From assembly GCA_937915965.1 (NCBI GenBank), contig CALGHC010000704.1, positions 1-6,180 of the forward strand: a stretch of DNA of 6,180 bases, in the 5' to 3' direction. Under the pieces are notes generated by a model that saw only the letters and a program-made list of their open reading frames with translations, was not told the DNA's origin and searched no databases. Made by a program: the position numbers and the translations under genes. Positions 1 through 4,325 of the stretch are shown here, one piece after another (position 1 is the stretch's first letter; each line of letters begins with the position of its first letter). This DNA is from an uncultured Myxococcales bacterium. GTDB taxonomy: Bacteria > Myxococcota_A > UBA9042.

Positions 1-74
1 CGGCTTCGCCCACGTCCGGGCTGCGAGGCAGGGCGCGTCGCCTTGCACGCCGCCCTGTTCATCGTTCATCCAGA
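1..74 (-). other. Leader or 5' end of an off-window leftward gene
   Basis: This stretch lies downstream of the predicted -24/-12 promoter at 75-89, read leftward, so it should be the transcribed leader or the first codons of the promoter's target. Two minus-strand frames stay open to the window edge: one from an ATG at 69-67 and one from an ATG at 62-60. Neither has a good Shine-Dalgarno sequence. If transcription starts about 12 nt after the -12 GC, near position 63, the first ATG would lie upstream of +1 and the second would be almost leaderless. The true start codon is therefore more likely left of the window. No protein family can be recognised from about 20 codons. Confidence 0.3.
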
Positions 75-89
75 GCACGTTCCGTGCCA
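75..89 (-). promoter_or_regulatory. Predicted sigma-54 (-24/-12) promoter, firing leftward
   Basis: The minus strand reads TGGCACGGAACGTGCT from 89 down to 74. Against the sigma-54 consensus TGGCACG-N4-TTGCW there is one mismatch (GTGC instead of TTGC). The invariant GG (88-87) and GC (76-75) have the correct 10-bp separation. Predicted +1 is near position 63. Three activator-type palindromes lie 65-138 bp upstream of the -24 box and a sigma-54 activator gene is adjacent, which strongly supports the call. One caution is that 75-87 is also a perfect inverted repeat (GCACG-3-CGTGC), so it could instead be an operator or a chance palindrome. Confidence 0.7.
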
Positions 90-153
90 TGGCTAGAACG
101 TCCGCTATTCCAGGATGCTGCGAGCGAGATCAGGACTTGGCCATCGCCCCAAA

Positions 154-213
154 TGAAACACGTCGTTTCAACGTGACACGAGATGTTTCGTGGCCATGAA
201 ACGCGGCGTTTCG
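154..213. promoter_or_regulatory. Upstream activator site array: three tandem TGAAAC-N5-GTTTCR palindromes
   Basis: Three 17-bp dyads share the pattern TGAAAC-N5-GTTTCR. Site 1, 154-170, has perfect TGAAAC and GTTTCA arms. Site 2, 174-190, has TGACAC and GTTTCG, with imperfect arms. Site 3, 197-213, has TGAAAC and GTTTCG, and its inner arms extend to GAAACG-3-CGTTTC. Centres at 162, 182 and 205 are 20 and 23 bp apart, close to two helical turns, so the sites lie roughly on one face of the DNA. Relative to the predicted +1 near 63 they are at about -99, -119 and -142, typical of enhancer sites for AAA+ sigma-54 activators. The likely binder is the Fis-type helix-turn-helix protein encoded at 232-1785, whose stop codon is only 18 bp away. 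Binding by that protein is inferred. Site 3 could also form a short hairpin after the activator stop codon, but it lacks a T-run. Confidence 0.75.
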
Positions 214-231
214 GTCGCGCAGAGGGGGGCG

Positions 232-1785
232 CTACAACAAGCCGAAGCGCTTCATCCGGCGCCACAGCGTGATGCGGCTGATGCCGAGCGCTGTGGCGGC
301 GGCGTCACGGCGCCAGTGGTGGGCTTCGAGCGCAGCGGCGACGCGCTCGTGCTCCAGCGCATCGAGGGGACCACTCGGTGCCGAAACTGGAGCGGTCGCC
401 AGCGCGGGCGAGGCCGGGGGGGGCGCCGGTTCGGCTTGCCTCGGCCCCGTCGGTCCAATCAGTTCGTTCAGTTCGGTCGGTCCGGTCGGTGCGGTCGGTG
501 CGGTCGGTCCGGTCGGTGCGGTCGGTGCGGTCGGTGCGGTCGCTTCGGTCGGTCCGTTCGGTCTGGTCAGCCCCGGCGAGGCGACCGTCTGCGGTCCGAG
601 CGCGGGCAGGTGGTCGACCGACAGCGTCTGTCCCTGGCACATCGCGACCGCGTACTCCAGCGCGTTCTCCAGCTCGCGGACGTTGCCTGGCCAGTTGTGT
701 CGCCGCAGCCGGGCGAGGAAGCCTGGCGAGATCAGCAGCGCCCGTCCGTTGCGCGCCCCAATGCGGCCCAGCAGATGCCGCGCAAGCGGTTCGACGTCGT
801 CGGTACGTTCGCGCAGCGGCGGCAGATGGATCGGCACGACCCGCAGCCGGTAGTAGAGGTCCTCGCGAAATCGGCCGGCACGGACGGCCTCTTCGAGGTC
901 GACATTGGTCGCGGCGACGACGCGCGCGTGCATCTCGCGGCTGACGCTCTCGCCAACCCGCTCGTAGCGACGTTCCTGCAAGAGGCGCAGCAGCTTGACC
1001 TGCAGCGCGTACGGCATGTCGCCGATCTCGTCGAGGAAGAGGGTGCCGGCGCGGGCGATCTCGATCCGGCCGACACGGTCGCGGCTCGCGCCGGTGAAGG
1101 CGCCGCGGATGTGGCCAAAGAGTTCACTCTCGAGGAGGTCCGCGGGGAGCGCGCCACAGTTCACGCCGACGAAGGGCTCGTCGCGTCGGCGCGACCAGGC
1201 GTGCAAGGCGCGGGCGACGACCTCCTTGCCGGTTCCGGTCTCGCCGGTGACCAGAACGGTCGCGTCGCTGCGATGGAGCTGCTCGATCAGCCGGACGACC
1301 GCCAACATCGACGCCGAGCGGCTGACGATACCCATGCCGCCCGCGGCGCTGTCGAGGACGCGCATGTCCTCCTCTGCCGGTCGGATCACCATCAGGTACA
1401 CGGCGTCGGTCGCGAAGACCCGCTGCTGCCTCGCCTCGAGGCGGACGATGCTCAGCGAGACGAGACGGGCGTGGCCCTCGCGGCACTGAAGGAACGCGCG
1501 ACGTCCCTCGTGGCGCTCGCCCGCCGCGAGGCTAGTGCGCAACTCCTCGTCGTCGCGGAAGAAGCCATCGCCGACCAGTTCGTCGGCGTGGCGGCCGGGC
1601 GCGGTCTGCGACGCCCCGTCACACACCATCGTGTCGAGAGTCGCGGTGGCGCGCACCATCCGGAAGCCGCCGTCGAGCAGGATGGCGACGCGGCCCAGTG
1701 CCTCAAGTGCTGCCTCAAGCCCAGCCCAGGGCGTGTCAGTTCCGGCGGCTGCACGCGAACGGTCGGGTCGGGTCGGTGGTTGCAT
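232..1785 (-). CDS. Sigma-54-dependent transcriptional activator (PAS - AAA+ - Fis HTH)
   Basis: This 517-residue enhancer-binding protein uses ATP hydrolysis to remodel sigma-54 RNA polymerase into an open complex. Residues about 20-135 look like a PAS-type sensory domain; the signal is unknown and there is no phosphoacceptor receiver domain. The AAA+ domain (about 150-385) has Walker A GETGTGKE (181-188), the sigma-54 contact loop GAFTGA (228-233), Walker B GTLFLDEIGD (247-256), FREDLYYRL (306-314) and sensor II WPGNVREL (365-372), so it should be fully active. A Pro/Thr-rich linker (about 405-472) precedes a Fis-type helix-turn-helix (about 480-517) that ends in RRMKRFGLL. The start ATG is supported by AAGGAG at 1799-1794 with 8-nt spacing. 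The next sequence past the TAG stop is an array of three palindromes and a -24/-12 promoter, so its likely target is the leftward gene outside the window. There are only 3 lysines in the protein, in line with the high-GC genome. Family assignment is very secure; signal and regulon are not known. Confidence 0.95.
   Translation of the reverse strand: MQPPTRPDRSRAAAGTDTPWAGLEAALEALGRVAILLDGGFRMVRATATLDTMVCDGASQTAPGRHADELVGDGFFRDDEELRTSLAAGERHEGRRAFLQCREGHARLVSLSIVRLEARQQRVFATDAVYLMVIRPAEEDMRVLDSAAGGMGIVSRSASMLAVVRLIEQLHRSDATVLVTGETGTGKEVVARALHAWSRRRDEPFVGVNCGALPADLLESELFGHIRGAFTGASRDRVGRIEIARAGTLFLDEIGDMPYALQVKLLRLLQERRYERVGESVSREMHARVVAATNVDLEEAVRAGRFREDLYYRLRVVPIHLPPLRERTDDVEPLARHLLGRIGARNGRALLISPGFLARLRRHNWPGNVRELENALEYAVAMCQGQTLSVDHLPALGPQTVASPGLTRPNGPTEATAPTAPTAPTGPTAPTAPTGPTELNELIGPTGPRQAEPAPPPASPALATAPVSAPSGPLDALEHERVAAALEAHHWRRDAAATALGISRITLWRRMKRFGLL
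475..555. repeat. 9-bp tandem repeat encoding an (A/G)-P-T linker
   Basis: On the minus strand this is nine 9-bp units, mostly GCACCGACC or GGACCGACC. They encode residues 411-437 of the sigma-54 activator as Gly/Ala-Pro-Thr triplets (one unit reads Glu-Ala-Thr). Two more divergent units and another GPTGP lie just left of it, to about 439. The repeat sits between the AAA+ domain and the DNA-binding domain, where family members usually have a short variable linker. Because the unit is 3 codons long, gain or loss of copies keeps the reading frame and only changes linker length. Other frames through it look repetitive too, but are shadows. Confidence 0.9.
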
Positions 1786-1876
1786 GTGCGAGGCTCCTTG
1801 ATCCCTGCCCTGGTTGGGAAGTTAGTCCTGGAGCGGCGACGCGTCAGATGAGGTGGCGCGGCGAGTCCGGGCGCCT
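1786..1876 (-). promoter_or_regulatory. Intergenic gap with the activator's ribosome-binding site
   Basis: This 91-bp gap separates the MATE stop codon from the activator start. Read on the minus strand it contains AAGGAG at 1799-1794, 8 nt before the ATG at 1785. I see no convincing -35/-10 or -24/-12 promoter and no T-run terminator; there is only a weak GGCGC...GCGCC dyad close after the MATE stop. Whether the activator has its own promoter or is read through from the MATE gene cannot be settled from the sequence. Confidence 0.6.
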
Positions 1877-3232
1877 TCACAGGTAGGCACCCAACCGGGC
1901 CCAGCGGTTGTTTCGATAGGCCAGATAGTCGAGCACGGCCTTGACGACAAAGGCGAGTGGAATCGAGAGCCATATCCCGAAGGCGCCGAGGCCCAGGGGG
2001 AAGCCCAGCAGGTACGACAGCGGGATCTGCACGAGGAAGGTCGTCCAGACATTGATGCGCAGGCTCGTCATGGTCTCGCCCGAACCTTGCAGGAGGCCGA
2101 CGAAGGCGATGTGTATGCCAAAGACGGGCATGCTCCAGCCGAGCACCTCGATCCATTGCACCGCATAGGCGGCAAGCGGCGTGCCCGGCTGGACGTCGAA
2201 GATGGAGATGATGGCTTGGTCGAAGCCGATGAAGAGCGCGCCCGGTATCGCCATGATCAGGACACACAGGATCACCGAGGCGCGCAGGGTCTTGCGGGCG
2301 TGTTCTGGATCGTGCGCACCCAGGGCCTGGCCGACCAGGGCTCCGGTCGCCTGCGACACGCTCATGCCGGGCACGAACGCCAGCGCCTGGATGCGCAGGC
2401 CGACACCGTGGGCGGCCACCGCGACCTCGTCGACGCGACCGAGCAGGCCGATGACCGCCAGGAACCCGGCGTTGAGCACGACCATATCCACCGCGGCGGG
2501 CCAGCCGACGCGACCGAGCGCCTTGGCCAGGTCCCAGTCGATGCGGGCTGGCCTGAAGGCGAGCTTGACCCCGACGGCGGTCTCGCGGCGCAGCAGGTAG
2601 ATCATCGCGACGGTGGCGAAGGCCTGCGAGATGACGGTGCCGATGGCCGCCCCTTGGACGCCCAACGCCGGCATGCCGAGGTTGCCCAGGATCAGGCCGT
2701 AGTTGAGGAATACGTTCAGACCGTTGCTGGCCAGGGCGATGACAAAGGGCAACCGTGTGTTGCCCACACCGCGCAACACGCCCGCGTACAAGATGTTGAG
2801 GTAGTAGAAGACCGTCAGGGTCATCAGGGGGCGCAAGTAGTCGAGCCCGAGGCCAAGGGTGGCCTCGGTTGCGCCCAGCCAGGTCAGCAGCTGCGGCGCG
2901 ATCAGGTTGCCGACAACGGCGATCACCACAGCCAACAGGACGGTGAGCTGGGTGGACTGGACCAAGACGTGATTGACGCGCTGGTCGTGTCGGGCGCCGT
3001 GCGCACGCGAGACGTTGGCGACCGTGCCCACCGTCAGTCCGAGCATCGCCACCATCAGCAGGAAGATGATCTGGGTGCTGTAGCTGAGGGCAGCGAGGGC
3101 GTTGTCGGAATCCTCAAGGCGGCCACACATGGCGGTGTCGACGCCAAGGGCCAGCACGTTGAGCACGTTGAGGCCGACGATGGGCCACGCCAACGCGACG
3201 AGCTCGCGCATGATGGCGCGCTTGGACATCAA
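1877..3232 (-). CDS. MATE family multidrug/toxin efflux transporter
   Basis: This 451-residue integral inner-membrane protein has the length and architecture of MATE (NorM/DinF-type) exporters, which expel cationic drugs or other organic compounds by Na+ or H+ antiport. Two homologous MatE halves are visible, about residues 15-215 and 240-440, each with about six hydrophobic helices. Characteristic loop motifs repeat in the two halves: RGVGNTRLPF (154-163) and LLQGSGETMTSLRIN (380-394), together with GVQGAAIGTVISQ (191-203) and LGAFGIWLSIPLA (415-427). The start is ambiguous: TTG at 3232-3230 lies 8 nt from a possible Shine-Dalgarno AAGGGG (3246-3241), while the adjacent ATG at 3229-3227 lies 11 nt from it. 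The ATG is probably as good or better; the proteins differ by one residue. Substrate cannot be read from the sequence. No frameshift or missing segment is evident. The neighbouring genes do not suggest a substrate. Confidence 0.93.
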   Translation of the reverse strand: MMSKRAIMRELVALAWPIVGLNVLNVLALGVDTAMCGRLEDSDNALAALSYSTQIIFLLMVAMLGLTVGTVANVSRAHGARHDQRVNHVLVQSTQLTVLLAVVIAVVGNLIAPQLLTWLGATEATLGLGLDYLRPLMTLTVFYYLNILYAGVLRGVGNTRLPFVIALASNGLNVFLNYGLILGNLGMPALGVQGAAIGTVISQAFATVAMIYLLRRETAVGVKLAFRPARIDWDLAKALGRVGWPAAVDMVVLNAGFLAVIGLLGRVDEVAVAAHGVGLRIQALAFVPGMSVSQATGALVGQALGAHDPEHARKTLRASVILCVLIMAIPGALFIGFDQAIISIFDVQPGTPLAAYAVQWIEVLGWSMPVFGIHIAFVGLLQGSGETMTSLRINVWTTFLVQIPLSYLLGFPLGLGAFGIWLSIPLAFVVKAVLDYLAYRNNRWARLGAYL

Positions 3233-3240
3233 ATCGGTTG

Positions 3241-3252
3241 CCCCTTATGGGG
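3241..3252 (-). promoter_or_regulatory. Small hairpin containing the MATE Shine-Dalgarno sequence
   Basis: On the minus strand CCCC-ATAA-GGGG can fold into a four-pair GC stem with a four-base loop. Its 3' arm is part of AAGGGG, the only plausible ribosome-binding site of the MATE gene, 8 nt from the TTG or 11 nt from the ATG. The hairpin could lower translation initiation. It is short and may be a coincidence of base composition. Confidence 0.3.
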
Positions 3253-3266
3253 AGGTAGTCGCGCGC

Positions 3267-3306
3267 AAGAGGCTGCGCACAAGAGGCTGCGCACAAGAGG
3301 CTGCGC
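3267..3306. repeat. Three tandem copies of a 14-bp intergenic repeat
   Basis: The unit AAGAGGCTGCGCAC occurs at 3267-3280 and 3281-3294, followed by a 12-bp copy at 3295-3306. GCGC also precedes the first copy, so the array is close to 44 bp long. It lies 35 bp upstream of the MATE start. There are no spacers, so this is not a CRISPR array. It could be a regulator-binding array, a repeat expansion by slippage, or non-functional. Confidence 0.9.
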
Positions 3307-3420
3307 GGTGAAGCTTGCGCGCAACGTGCGCGTGCGGGCAGCAATGCCAGTACGCGCTGCGGCCAGAAATGGGAAGAGAAGTCGCGCCGCATCGTCGCAA
3401 AGCGGCCCGGCCAGTTCGCC

Positions 3421-4266
3421 TCAGGAGGCCAGCACGCGGTCGACGGTCGCCACGGTCCACTTCCACAGCTGGTCCTTGTAGGCCTCTTCGAACTGCAACG
3501 GGATCGCCTTGGTCTTCACGAAGATCTGCCCTGTCACGCCGGTCACCTCTTTGGATGTGCTGACGTAGTTGCCGCTCGTCGACTTGGTCGCCATGAACAA
3601 GCTGGCGATGCGGAAGAGGACCCGCATGGGGAGCGGCATGCTTCGCCCGAGGTCGGACTTCACGGCGCCCGGATGGAACGCGTTCACGTCGATGTTCTGG
3701 CTCTTGAGCTTCTCGGCGAGGATCTGCGTCATGACGGTCTTGGCGTGCACCGCGTCGATGGCGGCGCGCATCCCGCTGTAGTTGCGCTTGCCGTCCATAT
3801 TGGTGAAATCGAGCTTGCGTTTCAGCACCATGGACAGCCCCCCGCTGACGTTGGCGATCCGCGGATGGCTCGCCTTGGCCAGGAGGGGGACGAGCTCCTG
3901 GGAGAGGACGAAGGCGCTGAGGTAGTCGATCGCGATGGTCTTCTCGAGGCCCTCATCGGTCTCCTGGCGGTCAGGCAGCATCACGCCGGCGACGTGGAGG
4001 AGGACATCGAGGTGAGGCACCTCGGACAGGAACCCCTGCGCGAACGCCCTGACCGCCTTGAGGCTGCTGAGATCGAGGGCAAAGAACCGGCACTTGGACT
4101 CACCGGAGCCGTTGAGCTCCGACTCGATAGCCGCGCCTCGTTCGCGGTTGGTTCCGATGAAATGAACGGTGAAGCCCTTCTCCACCAGCTCCCGGACGAT
4201 CGACAGGCCGACGCCGGCTGTGCCGCCAGCGACCATCGCGATCTTGCTGTCTGTGTCGTTGTTCAT
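3421..4266 (-). CDS. SDR-family oxidoreductase, possibly with a degenerate active site
   Basis: This 281-residue protein is a classical-size short-chain dehydrogenase/reductase, most like the retinol-dehydrogenase/WW-oxidoreductase-like branch. The N-terminal Rossmann fold has GGTAGVG (14-20) for NAD(P) binding, with Gly in place of the usual Thr of TGxxxGxG. DLSS (65-68), HVAG (91-94, usually NNAG) and NAFHPG (195-200) follow in order. Ser141 (NVSGG) matches the catalytic serine and Lys176 the lysine of YxxxK. The position four before Lys176 is Ala172, not Tyr, and the usual tetrad Asn appears as Asp114; a tyrosine exists at 163. Substrate is unknown, and it may be a non-classical or inactive member. 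The protein has 19 lysines, far more than its neighbours, which suggests recent acquisition. The start ATG at 4266 is the first possible in frame (in-frame TGA at 4278-4276), but its Shine-Dalgarno AGGA is 15 nt away because of a start-codon duplication. Confidence 0.88.
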   Translation of the reverse strand: MNNDTDSKIAMVAGGTAGVGLSIVRELVEKGFTVHFIGTNRERGAAIESELNGSGESKCRFFALDLSSLKAVRAFAQGFLSEVPHLDVLLHVAGVMLPDRQETDEGLEKTIAIDYLSAFVLSQELVPLLAKASHPRIANVSGGLSMVLKRKLDFTNMDGKRNYSGMRAAIDAVHAKTVMTQILAEKLKSQNIDVNAFHPGAVKSDLGRSMPLPMRVLFRIASLFMATKSTSGNYVSTSKEVTGVTGQIFVKTKAIPLQFEEAYKDQLWKWTVATVDRVLAS

Positions 4267-4279
4267 GGTCGTTGTTCAT
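4254..4279. repeat. Direct repeat duplicating the SDR start codon
   Basis: ATGAACAACGAC occurs twice on the minus strand, at 4279-4268 and 4266-4255, with a 13-nt period. Because 13 is not a multiple of three, the upstream ATG is out of frame with the SDR. It would give a 59-codon product ending at 4100. The nearest ribosome-binding site, AGGA at 4285-4282, is only 2 nt from the upstream ATG and 15 nt from the real start. Confidence 0.85.
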
Positions 4280-4291
4280 GTTCCTGGTCGG

Positions 4292-4310
4292 AGCCGACGG
4301 CGCCTCGGCT
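4292..4310 (-). other. Hairpin between the alpha-2-macroglobulin and SDR genes
   Basis: AGCCGA-7-TCGGCT forms a perfect six-pair stem with a seven-base loop, 15 nt past the alpha-2-macroglobulin stop and 25 nt before the SDR start. There is no T-run after it on the minus strand, so it is a poor intrinsic terminator. It might act as an RNA processing or stability element, or be incidental in GC-rich DNA. Confidence 0.35.
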
Positions 4311-4325
4311 GTCGAGTTGGCCGCC

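Larger units (their letters stand above)
3233..3420. other. 188-bp intergenic region, SDR to MATE
   Basis: This gap must hold any terminator for the SDR gene and any promoter for the MATE gene. It contains the 14-bp tandem repeats at 3267-3306 and a perfect inverted repeat CGCGCA-3-TGCGCG at 3318-3332, located 88 nt past the SDR stop. The inverted repeat lacks a downstream T-run on the minus strand, so it is not a good intrinsic terminator. No convincing sigma-70 or sigma-54 promoter was found; a CATAAG just before the MATE gene is the only A/T-rich hexamer and has no well-spaced -35. No small ORF with coding character was seen. Confidence 0.5.

Noticed and set aside
128..141. IHF site between the activator sites and the sigma-54 promoter
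   Set aside because: The best candidate (ATCAGGACTTGG) misses several positions of the IHF consensus and lies in moderately GC-rich sequence.
198..212. Intrinsic terminator for the activator gene (GAAACG-3-CGTTTC hairpin)
   Set aside because: There is no T-run after it, and the same motif recurs three times at regular spacing, which fits protein-binding sites better.
475..555. Collagen-like domain
   Set aside because: Glycine does not occur at every third position; most units start with Ala. It is better described as a Pro/Thr-rich linker.
305..640. Repetitive Asp-Arg-Thr or Ser-Val-Arg peptides in other frames of the 9-bp repeat
   Set aside because: These are frame shadows of the Pro/Thr linker repeat within an otherwise continuous activator gene.
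190..1851. Long plus-strand open frame (553 codons) antisense to the sigma-54 activator
   Set aside because: The minus-strand protein in the same place has a complete set of family motifs. The plus-strand translation is Arg/Gly/Asp-rich with no recognisable domain, as expected of an antisense frame in GC-rich DNA.
3267..3306. CRISPR array
   Set aside because: The 14-bp units are directly adjacent without unique spacers, and no cas gene is present.
3335..3360. A second -24/-12 promoter upstream of the MATE gene (minus-strand TGGCATTGCTGCCCGC)
   Set aside because: The distance between GG and GC is one base too long and the TTGC box is absent.
1853..3481. Long plus-strand open frame (542 codons) antisense to the MATE gene
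   Set aside because: It is very rich in His, Gln, Asp and Gly with no domain, and spans the MATE gene, the gap and part of the SDR gene. It is a shadow frame.
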